Notes: a model not told the origin generated them from the sequence alone. Shown: positions 28,067 through 37,053, counted from the first letter of the stretch. The stretch is 64,000 bases of DNA from CAZEER01 sp964586315 (GCA_964586315.1 CAZPHE010000005.1:7534-71533), one strand, 5' to 3'. Numbers and translations: made by a program.

Positions 28067-29354
28067 CTAAATATTAGAAAAAATTGAGTGAAGATTCTCT
28101 ACAAGGAATTCTGCATTTTTCAATTCAAAAACCATTGGTGGTTTGATTTTAATAACATTTCTATCCGGACCGTCTGTACTAAGTAAAATACCTTGCTCTT
28201 TCATCTTGTTTACAACAGTTTTTGCAGTTTTCTCAAGAGGTTTTGGTGTTCTTTCATTACTAACAAGTTCAATACCAAGGAATAGACCTTCACCTCGAAC
28301 ATCTCCAATTATATTATGTAAACTTTTCATTCCCAGGAGAAAATTTCAGTGAAGAACCCATATTGTATGCATTGTTTTGTAAATTTTCATCATCAATAAT
28401 TTTTTAAACTTCATGACCGATAGCGGCAGATACTGGGTTTCCACCAAATGAATTGAAATATTCCATGCCATTATTAAAATTTTCTGCAATCTTTTTTGTG
28501 GTTATCACAATTGAAAGTGGGTGCCCATTACCAATTGACTTACCAAGTGTGACAATATCTGGTATCACACCATGACGCTCAAACCTCCAAAAGTGCGTAC
28601 CTATTCTTCCAAATCCAATCTAGACTTCATTAGCAATGCAAAGCCCGCCTGTTCTATGAACAAGGTCATAAATGCCTTGCATAAACTCAGTTAGAAAGAC
28701 CAATTGGCCACCCCCATTCCATGAATGATTCTGAGATAAAAGATGGCTTATTTCCCTTTTGTTTGATTAATAAAAGAATTTTTTTACTTCTTCAAGGTAT
28801 TGATTTACAGAATTTTTACCAGTGTATTTCCCACGGAATTGGTTCGGAATAGGTATCTCGGATACATAGTTAGGTGGCTTTATACCCCCAGGACCTTTAT
28901 AATTTATAGGGACTTATTTCAATTAATTAAATGAGATGGTTGTGGTATGTGTCATCTAATACGATTGTGTCCTTAGAAAAATTGTTATGTCTTGATAATC
29001 TCAAGGCAAGGTCATTTGATTCGCTACCTGAATTAGTAAAAAACACACGTTAAACCCAGTAGGAAGTTTTTGTGTAAGTGCATTTGCATACTCTAAGATG
29101 GTTCTATCAATGTATCTAGTATTAGTATTGAGCTTTTTCATTTGGCTCAGAGCTGTACTAGTGATTCTCGGATGGCAATGGTCAACATATTGAATGTTAT
29201 TTATAAAATCCAGATATTTTTTTCCAGTGTTATCATATAGATATTGACCTTCTCCCCTTGTAATGTGAAGAGGTTTATCATAGGATAGGCTTAGAGAAGG
29301 GTTTAAAAATTTATTCCTCAGCTTTCCAAGATTATTTTTATTTACCATTTGCAA
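28067..29354 (-). pseudogene. Decayed class III PLP-dependent aminotransferase (AGXT2L/phospho-lyase type)
   Basis: Conserved class III blocks can be read in order but in changing frames. The N-terminus runs HITRGEGQYLYDNTGKKYLD and VDHCHPRI. A frameshift follows at the GSE(S/A)NDLALRLSR block. Next is NEV-stop-IGFGRIGTHFWRFERHG, where TAG (28620-28622) replaces the Gln of DEVQTGFGR. The PLP-lysine block DIVTLGKSIGNGHP follows, then FGGNPVSAAIGHEV-stop (TAA, 28404-28406), another frameshift and the C-terminal block IIGDVRGEGLFLGIELV. Intact relatives are ethanolamine-phosphate or phosphohydroxylysine phospho-lyases, often next to or fused to an APH-type kinase, as found just upstream here. 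Two stops and at least two frameshifts, with clean neighbouring genes, argue for real decay rather than sequencing error. Confidence 0.9.
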
Positions 29355-30336
29355 TGTAACTTTCTGTTAGGTTAGATATATCTTTCTTCTTTAAATATTC
29401 TAATAGAGTCCATGAAGAATGTTCTGAAATTGTCAAATATTGATTCTCTGGAAATATTTTCTTCCTCCATGCTGCCATTGAAACAGATATACATAGCCTA
29501 ATAGACATCATATGAAATATAGATAATATTTCTTGAGCCTTGAGATGATAGATTGATCTATAACCATCTAGAAAATGTAGCATGGCAGTGATTGGCTTCT
29601 TTTTGTTCTGACCAATATATGACATGCATACCGCAGGCTCAAGAACGGTGTAAGAGTAGATCATATCTCCGAAATCAATAATCCCTTTTACTTTCCCTTT
29701 CTGATCAGTTAAAATGTTATGATCATTACCATCATTGTGAATCAATGATTTTCTCAGATATTTTCGTAATGGGAAAACATTTTTTTCATATAGAAGAAGA
29801 AAATACGTTATAGTATCTCGATTTTTTTTTGACTCTATTTGATTTAATCTCCTGTAGATTGGCTCTATATTTTGCAGATCCCACTCAAATTGCCGATGTG
29901 CACCAGGGTGATCAAATTTATCCAACACCGTACTTAAGTGGCCCATAAATTGTCCCATCATTAAATATTCATTATTGTGTAGCGTGGATTCATACATAAA
30001 TCTTCCTTTGATGTACTCAAAGAGGCATACAAAAAACTTGGCTCCTTTTTTCTCTATTGAAAGAGGTGATCCGAATGGCTTTGGAACAAAATAATTAAAA
30101 TCACTATTTATAATATATCTCATAGTAGAAATCTGGAGATCAATAGTTTGGAATGTTTCTTCACTATTAAAAATTTTTAATACAAACTTATCTTGGTTAG
30201 AATAAAGAAGAAAATTTTGGTCCCTGTCACTGTATAGTTCTTTGACGTCTCCTTCCAGATTATATTTCTCATTTAAAATTGCCAGAACCTCGGGTATAGT
30301 AAAAAATGGAGGCTTGTTAGTAAATAGATTTTTCAT
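29338..30336 (-). CDS. APH-family kinase, hydroxylysine-kinase-like
   Basis: 332 residues, apparently intact. Protein-kinase-like fold of the aminoglycoside phosphotransferase family: KFVLKIFNSEE holds the ATP-binding Lys, SLIHNDGNDHNIL is the catalytic loop (Asp and Asn) and GIIDFGDM is the metal-binding DFG equivalent. Relatives next to class III aminotransferases phosphorylate amino-alcohol substrates such as 5-hydroxylysine, whose product the PLP enzyme then cleaves. Its stop overlaps the start of the decayed aminotransferase by 17 bases. With that partner broken, this gene may be on the way to decay or may have another use. Substrate is inference. Confidence 0.8.
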   Translation of the reverse strand: MKNLFTNKPPFFTIPEVLAILNEKYNLEGDVKELYSDRDQNFLLYSNQDKFVLKIFNSEETFQTIDLQISTMRYIINSDFNYFVPKPFGSPLSIEKKGAKFFVCLFEYIKGRFMYESTLHNNEYLMMGQFMGHLSTVLDKFDHPGAHRQFEWDLQNIEPIYRRLNQIESKKNRDTITYFLLLYEKNVFPLRKYLRKSLIHNDGNDHNILTDQKGKVKGIIDFGDMIYSYTVLEPAVCMSYIGQNKKKPITAMLHFLDGYRSIYHLKAQEILSIFHMMSIRLCISVSMAAWRKKIFPENQYLTISEHSSWTLLEYLKKKDISNLTESYIANGK

Positions 30337-30418
30337 CGAAAATTTTGCTTAATTCTTTCAGTAAAATATCTAATATTGTTAAATATTGAAACACTATTAA
30401 GTATAAATTGTAAAAAAA

Positions 30419-30434
30419 TGTTACACAATTGTAA
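30419..30434. promoter_or_regulatory. TGTTACA box with inverted repeat upstream of the plus-strand pil operon
   Basis: TGTTACACAATTGTAA contains TTACA-CAAT-TGTAA, a perfect inverted repeat, 71 bases before the receiver gene. The same TGTTACA heptamer recurs upstream of the four pilin genes, so it may be the binding site of the sigma-54 activator encoded in this operon. No clear -24/-12 promoter was found in this 168-base divergent gap. Confidence 0.45.
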
Positions 30435-30504
30435 TTTTTTCATTAATTTCAGAAAAAATCGAGGTAATTAGATACCGATAGCATATTGCATTGGTAGCTA
30501 AAAA

Positions 30505-30885
30505 ATGAAAGAGAACAAAAAACAATCTGTTTTGGTAATCGAGAATGATGTAACAGTATTAGACAGTCTTTCCAAGAAGTTTCATAGCTTAAATGTACCA
30601 GTAATAACAGCTGATGATGGTTACGATGGGTATGTTAGAGCATGTTTGGAGAATCCATCTCATATTGTTTCAGGTACGTTGTTACCAAGTATGACTGGAT
30701 TTAAGTTGACCCGCTTACTAAAATATGATAAAAGATATCGCAACATTAAAATTGTGTTGCTTTCATCTAATAATCTTAAAATTGAAGATGAAGTTTTTCA
30801 ATACTGTGGTGCGGATGCGATTATAAAAAAACCATTTAAATTTTCTGAGCTCATTAATAAACTAGAATTCAAACCAGAATCATGA
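30505..30885 (+). CDS. Stand-alone receiver domain lacking the phospho-acceptor Asp
   Basis: 126 residues, a single CheY-like receiver fold: VLVIENDVTVLDSL for strand 1 and its loop, LLPSMTGFKLTRLLK, the Ser/Thr switch region VLLSSNN, and KKPF with the conserved Lys. The residue four before the conserved Pro, normally the phosphorylated Asp, is Gly57 (SGTLLP). The acidic pair is also altered (E13, N14, D15). It is therefore probably a pseudo-receiver that works by protein contact rather than phosphorylation. It is the first gene of the plus-strand pil operon and overlaps pilD by 4 bases. Confidence 0.85.
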   Translation: MKENKKQSVLVIENDVTVLDSLSKKFHSLNVPVITADDGYDGYVRACLENPSHIVSGTLLPSMTGFKLTRLLKYDKRYRNIKIVLLSSNNLKIEDEVFQYCGADAIIKKPFKFSELINKLEFKPES

Positions 30886-31682
30886 ACCTCTCGTTTGATA
30901 TTTTCACCATGATCATATTGCTAATTTTTGGGTTCGCGATAGGTAGTTTTTTAAATGTAGTCATTTACAGAGTTCCAAAAAAAATGAGTATAGTATCACC
31001 ACCATCGCATTGTTTCAGTTGCAAAAAAAAGATCCCATTTAATTATAATATACCAATACTTAGTTATTTCTTATTAAAAGGTAAATGCAAATTTTGTAAA
31101 AAAAGTTTTCCCAGCCGCTATGCCTTTGTTGAGATAGTCACTGGAATTCTGACTCTTATTACTTATTTTATTTTTGGTTTTAGTAAATCATTCGCCATAT
31201 ACCTTATATTGACATATCTTCTGGTTGCAGTCACTTTTGTTGACATTGATCATCTTATAATTCCCAATGGTTTTATCTTTTTTGGTTTTTGTGTTTTAGT
31301 AGCAGGCCATATTTTTGATATTTTACCAATAGATTGGCAATATTCTGTATCAGGGGCATTTGTTTTTGCGGGTTTTTTATTTGGTATAGGTTTAATTGGC
31401 CAATTTGTATTACGAAAAGAGAGTATTGGTTTTGGTGATGTTAAGCTTGGGCTGATACTCGGAGGATTTTTAGGAACTGAATATTCCATTTTAGCACTGT
31501 ATCTCAGTTTTACACTTAGTGCCATTATTGTTTTTATTATGCTTGGATCAAAAACCATAGCAAAAAGCACAAAGATACCCTTTGGGCCATACTTGGCAGC
31601 AGGCTCTATTATAGCTCTATTTACAAAAACTCCATATGGTGGAAACTATATTTTGAATTGGTACTACACCACAATGTTTTGA
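30882..31682 (+). CDS. pilD: Prepilin peptidase (and N-methyltransferase)
   Basis: 266-residue inner-membrane aspartyl protease that cleaves prepilin leaders after Gly and usually methylates the new N-terminus. The zinc-type tetracysteine is complete: C44/C47 (HCFSCKKKIP) and C69/C72 (KCKFCKKSF). The two catalytic Asp lie in VTFVDIDHLIIPNG and SIGFGDVKLG. About eight membrane segments. ATGA overlap with the receiver gene, and pilB starts one base after its stop. It should process all the pilins in this window, including the atypical G|xSxxEFA ones. Confidence 0.95.
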   Translation: MNLSFDIFTMIILLIFGFAIGSFLNVVIYRVPKKMSIVSPPSHCFSCKKKIPFNYNIPILSYFLLKGKCKFCKKSFPSRYAFVEIVTGILTLITYFIFGFSKSFAIYLILTYLLVAVTFVDIDHLIIPNGFIFFGFCVLVAGHIFDILPIDWQYSVSGAFVFAGFLFGIGLIGQFVLRKESIGFGDVKLGLILGGFLGTEYSILALYLSFTLSAIIVFIMLGSKTIAKSTKIPFGPYLAAGSIIALFTKTPYGGNYILNWYYTTMF

Positions 31683-31683
31683 T

Positions 31684-33351
31684 ATGCAAATAACTAAAAA
31701 ACAGCGCCTAGGATCCATTCTTCTCCAAGCAGGGAGAATTGATGATAGCCAACTTCAGGAATCACTCCAGACTCAAAAAGAAAAGAAAGGCTATCTCGGG
31801 CAGGTGTTTTTATCGAATGGGTATATTAAAGAAAAAGAGCTCTATCAATATATCAGCCAACAGCTCAGAATACCATACTTACAGCTTGGATATTTTGAAT
31901 TCGATAAATCATTGATGGAATTATTTACCGAAAGTACAATCAGAACGCAAAAAATATTACCACTCTTTAAGATAAATAAAATACTCAATATAGCTGTCTC
32001 AGATCCTCTTAATTCTGTGCCTATAAATGCTGTCCGAGACATCACAGGTCTTAGGATTGAACCAGTTATTGCTTCTGAGACGGAAATTGAAAACGCGATT
32101 GATATGCATTATGGTATTTCGAGTTTCATTGATATTGACTCTGATACTAAAGATTCAGCTAATATTGCTGATTTTTTCGATGAGACTCGGATCGTAGAAC
32201 TTGTAGATAGCATTATATCTCAAAGCCAAAAATATGAATGTTCAGATATTCATATTGAAGCTCGTGAAAATAATGTAAGAGTTAGGTTCAGGATAGATGG
32301 TCGTTTACAAGATTTTCAGACCCTTCCCAGTGACATCCATACAGCACTGGTATCGAGATTGAAAATTATGGCTAATATGGATATTGCGGAGACTCGGAGA
32401 CCCCAAGATGGAAGGATTTTATTTAATTCTCAATTAGGCAGGCTAGATCTTCGTATATCAACCTACCCTACTCTATATGGAGAGAAAACAGTTCTACGTC
32501 TATTAAATATCTCTGATGCTTTACACTCATTCTCTGGGTTAGGATTTGAGCCCGAGTGTGAAAGCAGGTTTAACAGTATGCTGATTGGAGGTGAGGGTAT
32601 TATCCTGGTATCAGGTCCTACTGGAAGTGGAAAGACTACTACCCTTTACTCAACGCTTAACAGACTTGAATCGCCAGATGTAAATATTGTAACGGTTGAG
32701 GATCCAGTGGAGTATGATTTAGCTAATATTAATCAAGCACAAATTAATTCGAAGTCAGGCGTAACGTTTGCCTCTGCCCTCAGGTCAATTCTGCGCCAAG
32801 ATCCAGATATAATCATGGTAGGGGAGGTTCGAGATGAAGAAACTGTAGAGCTAGGTATTCGCGCAGCGCTCACAGGACACCTTGTTTTCAGTACTATACA
32901 TACGAATGACGCAGCTTCAGGATTCACGCGCCTACTTAATTGGAGTGTTGAGCCATTCCTGATTGCTTCTACTGTGAAAGGAATATTGGCGCAAAGATTG
33001 GTCCGAAGAATTTGTAAGGAGTGCAAGGAGATTCATGTCCCGAATGAGAAAGAATTGAAAATGATTGGGCTTAGGAGCGACAAAGATTTTGAGTCCTATA
33101 AGGGTAGAGGCTGTCTTGCGTGTAGGAATACAGGTTTTAAAGGTCGTATTGGTATTTACGAATTATTGCTCATGGATGCACAGATCTCAGAATTAGTATT
33201 AAGGCAAGAGCCCGGGTATAAAATAAGAGAACTTGCAAGAAAAAATGGTATGACTACACTGCTGGAAGATGGAAAAATAAAAATCAAAAGAGGCGATACT
33301 ACAATTTCTGAAGTTTACGAAACTCTGGGTACTAGTAAGATAATCTTATGA
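31684..33351 (+). CDS. pilB: Pilus assembly ATPase PilB/MshE
   Basis: 555 residues; cytoplasmic motor for pilus extension. Residues about 5-70 form an MshEN-type domain (QRLGSILLQAGRIDDSQLQE, then YLGQVFLSNGYI). In MshE this fold binds cyclic di-GMP, so such control is possible here. Walker A is GPTGSGKT (from G311). An Asp box (EDPVEY), Walker B with ILRQDPDIIMVGEVRDEET and the His box TGHLVFSTIHTNDA follow. C444, C447, C477 and C480 form the zinc site of assembly-type ATPases. Overlaps the next gene by 4 bases. No pilT-like retraction ATPase is present in the window. Confidence 0.95.
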   Translation: MQITKKQRLGSILLQAGRIDDSQLQESLQTQKEKKGYLGQVFLSNGYIKEKELYQYISQQLRIPYLQLGYFEFDKSLMELFTESTIRTQKILPLFKINKILNIAVSDPLNSVPINAVRDITGLRIEPVIASETEIENAIDMHYGISSFIDIDSDTKDSANIADFFDETRIVELVDSIISQSQKYECSDIHIEARENNVRVRFRIDGRLQDFQTLPSDIHTALVSRLKIMANMDIAETRRPQDGRILFNSQLGRLDLRISTYPTLYGEKTVLRLLNISDALHSFSGLGFEPECESRFNSMLIGGEGIILVSGPTGSGKTTTLYSTLNRLESPDVNIVTVEDPVEYDLANINQAQINSKSGVTFASALRSILRQDPDIIMVGEVRDEETVELGIRAALTGHLVFSTIHTNDAASGFTRLLNWSVEPFLIASTVKGILAQRLVRRICKECKEIHVPNEKELKMIGLRSDKDFESYKGRGCLACRNTGFKGRIGIYELLLMDAQISELVLRQEPGYKIRELARKNGMTTLLEDGKIKIKRGDTTISEVYETLGTSKIIL

Positions 33352-34790
33352 TAAATGTTCTCTATGTTGGTGGTAATAACCCTCAATTAAATTCCTTTTC
33401 GAATAAGGAGATATCTTTTGATTATGTCCAGAATGGTATGATTGCATTAAGTGCAGTACAGTCAAATGAGATGGATGCTGTGATCGTTGAAGATGATCTG
33501 CCTCTCATGACGCCCTCAAGATTAGTCCAGGAACTCTTTCATACAAATAAAATAGTTCCTATTATAAGTGTTGTTCGATCACACAAAAGACGGACTAGTT
33601 TGCTGACTGATGTGGGCATGGGTCTTTTTGGATATTATGAGCCCGAGCACTCAAAAGAGGAAGAGCTTTTTGATTTGTTAAAGTCAGCTAAACGTTTCCA
33701 TGATTTTAAAAAACAGGCACCAAGGATAAGTCAAAGGCACTTTACAGGTCGAGGGTTTGAAAAAATTGTAGGATATTCTGAACTCATGCTAAATATTTAT
33801 CAGTTAATAACGCAAATCAAGAGCAAAGATGTCACAACGATACTCTATGGAGAAAGTGGCACTGGGAAAAACCTGATAGCTGACACCCTTCACAATATCA
33901 GTTTGAGGAGGGACAGGCCTAATATTGCTGTGAATTGCCCTGCGATACCATCAGAGTTACTTGAGAGTGAACTATTTGGTCATGAAAAGGGCGCGTTTAC
34001 CGGTGCTGTCGAAAGAAAAGACGGTAAATTTTTAACTGCAAATTCCGGCAGTATTTTTTTAGATGAGATAGGAGACATGAGCCCATCCCTGCAGGCGAAA
34101 GTTTTGCGTGTTCTCGAGAGTGGAGAAATTGAGAGAGTTGGAGGTGCGGAGACTATCAAGGTTGATGTTAGAATCATTTCAGCAACTAATCAGCCATTGG
34201 ATAGTAAGATAAAAGATGGCAGTTTTCGTCAGGATTTATTTCACAGGATAAATGTTTTCCCGATCACGATACCTCCGCTACGGGATAGACGAGAAGATAT
34301 TGTTCCAACAACATTGTCCATTTTAAAAAATTTAAAGAAAAAACATAAAATTTCTGTGGATTTTATTTCTCATGATGGTATGAAAACCCTACAGGATTAT
34401 GATTGGCCAGGTAACGTGCGTGAACTAGAGAATACTCTTGAGAGAACTGTCCTCATTAATGATGTCCCTCTAATTAACGCTGATTCCATAAAAGCCATTA
34501 TCGATCAAAGCACTACTTTTTCTGCCAGTAAGATTAGTCGCGAAAATCTGGATAATGAAATAGATGCAACTTCTGACAATAGCATGGTAGCTACAGAACA
34601 AAATGTATTAACAGAAGTTTCTGTCGATGCTACAAAACCTATAACGCTAAAAGAGCTTGAACGTAGTGCAATTTTATTGGGTCTTAAGCGAACAAACTGG
34701 AATATTACCACTACCGCACAACAATTGGGCATTAGTAGAATGACTCTCTACAGAAAAATAGAACAACATGGTATTGATAAGAATGGCTGA
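33348..34790 (+). CDS. Sigma-54 activator (NtrC/PilR type) with degenerate receiver
   Basis: 480 residues. The N-terminal receiver-like domain (1-115) has Glu48 at the phospho-Asp position (AVIVEDDLPLM) and lacks the usual acidic pair (LYVGGNNP). The AAA+ domain (about 138-370) is complete: Walker A GESGTGKN (G168), GAFTGA sigma-54 contact loop from residue 215, GSIFLDEIGDMSPSLQAKVL, FRQDLFHRINVFPI and DWPGNVRELENTLER. A Fis-type HTH ends the protein (TAQQLGISRMTLYRKIEQHG). It sits inside the pil operon, 1.3 kb before the first sigma-54-like promoter, and is the obvious candidate to drive the pilin genes. With Glu in place of Asp it may not depend on phosphorylation. Confidence 0.93.
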   Translation: MINVLYVGGNNPQLNSFSNKEISFDYVQNGMIALSAVQSNEMDAVIVEDDLPLMTPSRLVQELFHTNKIVPIISVVRSHKRRTSLLTDVGMGLFGYYEPEHSKEEELFDLLKSAKRFHDFKKQAPRISQRHFTGRGFEKIVGYSELMLNIYQLITQIKSKDVTTILYGESGTGKNLIADTLHNISLRRDRPNIAVNCPAIPSELLESELFGHEKGAFTGAVERKDGKFLTANSGSIFLDEIGDMSPSLQAKVLRVLESGEIERVGGAETIKVDVRIISATNQPLDSKIKDGSFRQDLFHRINVFPITIPPLRDRREDIVPTTLSILKNLKKKHKISVDFISHDGMKTLQDYDWPGNVRELENTLERTVLINDVPLINADSIKAIIDQSTTFSASKISRENLDNEIDATSDNSMVATEQNVLTEVSVDATKPITLKELERSAILLGLKRTNWNITTTAQQLGISRMTLYRKIEQHGIDKNG

Positions 34791-36015
34791 AAAAATCTTA
34801 TCATTTTCTTATATTGCGACTAATGAGACAACGGGGATTGTAAAAGGTGAACTAAGAGCGGCAGGCCAGGATAGTGCCCTAATGCAGCTTGAGAGAATGG
34901 GGCTTAATCCTATTTCTGTGACTTTAAAGAAAGAGTCTTTTTTAGATACCCAGATTGATTTTTTTGAAAAAGTACCTCCCGCAGATATCTATAATTTTAC
35001 ACGGCAACTTTCGGTCATGCTCAAGGCTGGAGTTCCCCTGGTAGATGCTCTTGATTCTGTGCACTCTGATAAAACCCAGAATTTACTTAAACGTACAATT
35101 GAAAGAGTAATTGGTGATGTCTCTGGTGGAATGTCACTCTCAAAGTCAATGAGTAAGCATCCCAAAGTATTTAATGATATGTTTGTAAATATTGTTAAAG
35201 CAGGAGAGAGTGCAGGAGTTCTAGATAAGGTACTTTTCCAGTTAGCGGATTTTATTGCTAATGATCTAAAACTTAGGATGGGAATTACACAGGCCATTCG
35301 CTATCCTTCAATAGTTATTGGAATAACAATATTGGTTGGTATTTTTGCTGTGACTTATATTCTTCCAAGATTCTCAACCCTGTTTGCCAGTACAAGAATT
35401 GTGTTACCGTTGCCCACTAGGATATTACTTGGTATCAATGAGTTTACCACTGAATATTGGAATCTGATTATAATCTCTGTTGGTATCTTAATTTTGATAA
35501 TATGGAGAATTTTAAAAACTAAAGCTGGACTTTTTCAATGGCATAAATATTTACTCGCACTACCCATATTTGGTCCTATTGCACAGAAAATGGCGATATC
35601 AAGATTCTGTCATGTTTTAGACACTCTAGATCGAACAGGTGTTCCAATTTTAGAAGCACTGGAAATCGCGGCGAAAACAGCAGGGAATACTTTTATAGAA
35701 GACAGGCTTTCAAAGGTATACTCTGATGTGGAAATGGGTAAAAAAGTTGCTAGATCGATAAATACTCACACGGTAGATATTTTTCCAAATCATGTTCTAA
35801 AAATGATTCAGGTTGGAGAAGATGCAGGCGCTATGGATGATATGTTAAAAGAAATTGGTGATATGACTGATGCTGAGGTAAAAGATAAGGTATTAAAATT
35901 AACCGCAAGCTTAGAGCCCCTAATCACGGTGGTCATGGGAGTTATGATATTGACGCTTGCACTATCAATATTCTTACCTATTTGGGATATGTATGAAGCC
36001 TTATCAAGAGGATAA
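34783..36015 (+). CDS. pilC: Pilus inner-membrane platform protein PilC/GspF
   Basis: 410 residues from ATG 34783, which overlaps the activator stop by 8 bases; an in-frame ATG at 34768 is possible but less likely. Two GspF repeats are visible: FTRQLSVMLKAGVPLVDALD with VKAGESAGVLDKVLFQLADF in the first, and FCHVLDTLDRTGVPILEALE with IQVGEDAGAMDDMLKEIGDM in the second. Three membrane segments lie near 170-190, 225-245 and 380-405. It transmits the PilB motor's action to pilin assembly. Last gene of the assembly operon. Confidence 0.95.
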   Translation: MAEKILSFSYIATNETTGIVKGELRAAGQDSALMQLERMGLNPISVTLKKESFLDTQIDFFEKVPPADIYNFTRQLSVMLKAGVPLVDALDSVHSDKTQNLLKRTIERVIGDVSGGMSLSKSMSKHPKVFNDMFVNIVKAGESAGVLDKVLFQLADFIANDLKLRMGITQAIRYPSIVIGITILVGIFAVTYILPRFSTLFASTRIVLPLPTRILLGINEFTTEYWNLIIISVGILILIIWRILKTKAGLFQWHKYLLALPIFGPIAQKMAISRFCHVLDTLDRTGVPILEALEIAAKTAGNTFIEDRLSKVYSDVEMGKKVARSINTHTVDIFPNHVLKMIQVGEDAGAMDDMLKEIGDMTDAEVKDKVLKLTASLEPLITVVMGVMILTLALSIFLPIWDMYEALSRG

Positions 36016-36027
36016 TAAAGTCCCAAA

Positions 36028-36042
36028 TTGTTACAGTAACAA
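36028..36042. promoter_or_regulatory. Inverted-repeat upstream activator site candidate
   Basis: TTGTTACAGTAACAA is TTGTTAC and GTAACAA around one central base. It lies about 65 bases before the -24-like element of the first pilin gene, a usual distance for a sigma-54 activator site. It contains the TGTTACA heptamer found before the other pilin genes. Confidence 0.55.
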
Positions 36043-36094
36043 AATGTGGCAGTGATAAAGTTCTTTATTCGAAAAGAAATAAAACAATAGTTAA

Positions 36095-36110
36095 TGGCAT
36101 AATATTTGTA
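36095..36110 (+). promoter_or_regulatory. Sigma-54-like promoter, -12 element imperfect
   Basis: TGGCAT-AATAT-TTGTA has the right -24/-12 spacing, but the near-invariant GC at -12 is GT. The predicted start (about 36121) would fall almost on ATG 36124, giving a leaderless mRNA. It may be weak or degenerate. Confidence 0.4.
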
Positions 36111-36123
36111 TGGGTAGTAGTGA

Positions 36124-36807
36124 ATGCTACAAATACTAAAATATATATTTTATTATCCATTTAATCTTTTCAAAAAGAAATTCTTATTAAATAACTGTGG
36201 TCAGTCTATTGCAGAGTTTGCGGTTATTACAGCAATGATGGCAACATTTGTGACAACAGCAGCTCCAAGACTTTCATTGTTAATGGAAGAATCAAAAACG
36301 CAAAAGAGTATCCAAGAAATTGATAAAATACTTTTGCAGGCTAAAAACTTTTATGAGACTACTTCCCAGCTTGAGGGGAGGGGACGTTTGCCAGGCCAGG
36401 ACAAGTATAATATGGCTGTTGGTAGCTATACTGACACACTTGAATTATTTCAGGATCTGGAAAATTTTAAAAAATATGACAATGTCACTATTGGATCAAA
36501 ATGGGTCTCAGTTTTTGGTAAGAAGCCGACTGATTCTGATCTTGCTTTCCAGGAAGATACCTTAGTTTGGGATGTAGATTCAGAAGGTGAAGTATTATGT
36601 CAAGGTTGCCCGGATGATAGAGATATTGGATCTGTTGAATGGTATCATTTATTTAACCGTGAAATTTTAGAAAGCCCCTATCAGGATGGTCACTTTATCT
36701 ATGTTGTTATTCCTGGATCTGGAACAGGGGATTCTGTAAAAGCACCTCGTATATGTATAGCTGACGCAGAAAACCCAAAACATTTCCATAAGGTGATGGA
36801 CCTATAA
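36124..36807 (+). CDS. Atypical pilin, array member 1
   Basis: 227 residues. The prepilin peptidase site is G|QSIAEFA with Glu at mature position 5 and Pro at 22 (AAPRLS), exactly where type IV pilins have them. The helix between is rich in Ala and Thr, unlike the usual Ile/Leu/Val. The leader is long (26 residues) and hydrophobic. Shared family blocks: EIDKILLQAKNFYE, EGRGRLPGQDKYN, SKWVSVFG, and C-terminal SPYQDGHFIYVVI with GTG and ADAEN. The middle is variable. A CQGC pair could form a disulfide. A terminator follows. It is the most divergent of the four paralogues and has the weakest promoter. Confidence 0.85.
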   Translation: MLQILKYIFYYPFNLFKKKFLLNNCGQSIAEFAVITAMMATFVTTAAPRLSLLMEESKTQKSIQEIDKILLQAKNFYETTSQLEGRGRLPGQDKYNMAVGSYTDTLELFQDLENFKKYDNVTIGSKWVSVFGKKPTDSDLAFQEDTLVWDVDSEGEVLCQGCPDDRDIGSVEWYHLFNREILESPYQDGHFIYVVIPGSGTGDSVKAPRICIADAENPKHFHKVMDL

Positions 36808-36849
36808 TATTAATATAATCCAAAATTTTTATTTATTAATAAAATCAAG

Positions 36850-36874
36850 AAGCCCCGTTCACCGGGGCTTTTTG
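36850..36874 (+). terminator. Rho-independent terminator after pilin 1
   Basis: Stem AAGCCCCG / CGGGGCTT with loop TTCAC and a T run, within the first copy of the direct repeat. Confidence 0.92.
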
Positions 36875-36882
36875 TTTCATAA

Positions 36883-36915
36883 TGTTACACTATTTAATTG
36901 TATTGTATTGTTACA
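36883..36915 (+). promoter_or_regulatory. Two TGTTACA boxes upstream of pilin 2
   Basis: Heptamers at 36883-36889 and 36909-36915, in direct orientation 26 bases apart. They lie roughly 95-120 bases upstream of the start predicted from the sigma-54 promoter at 36981. Candidate sites for the NtrC-type activator. Confidence 0.5.
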
Positions 36916-36980
36916 TAATTAAATTATTAAAATAAAAATACTGACGAGAAAATAAAAATAATAACATCTTGGATTAAGTT

Positions 36981-36996
36981 TGGTACAGATTTTGCC
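36981..36996 (+). promoter_or_regulatory. Sigma-54 promoter of pilin 2
   Basis: TGGTAC-AGATT-TTGCC: GG and GC dinucleotides at the correct distance, one change from TGGCAC. Predicted start about 37007, giving a 5' leader of about 47 bases with a strong AAAGGAGAG ribosome site. Confidence 0.75.
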
Positions 36997-37053
36997 TAAT
37001 TAAGTTGTGATTTAAATAATTCGTTTCAAAACAAACTTCAAAAGGAGAGAATA

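Larger units (their letters stand above)
36842..36915 (+). repeat. 74-base perfect direct repeat, copy 1
   Basis: Identical to 37852-37925, offset 1010 bases. It holds a terminator and two TGTTACA boxes, so each copy ends one pilin gene and provides upstream sites for the next. It probably arose when the pilin gene unit was duplicated. Confidence 0.95.

Noticed and set aside
28067..28330. Separate 87-residue gene
   Set aside because: It is the C-terminal piece of the decayed aminotransferase.
29001..29354. Separate 117-residue gene
   Set aside because: It is the N-terminal piece of the same pseudogene and runs out of frame at the GSE.ND block.
36046..36061. TGGCAGTGATAAAGTT as a sigma-54 promoter
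   Set aside because: No TTGC at -12; the site at 36095 is a better match and closer to the gene.
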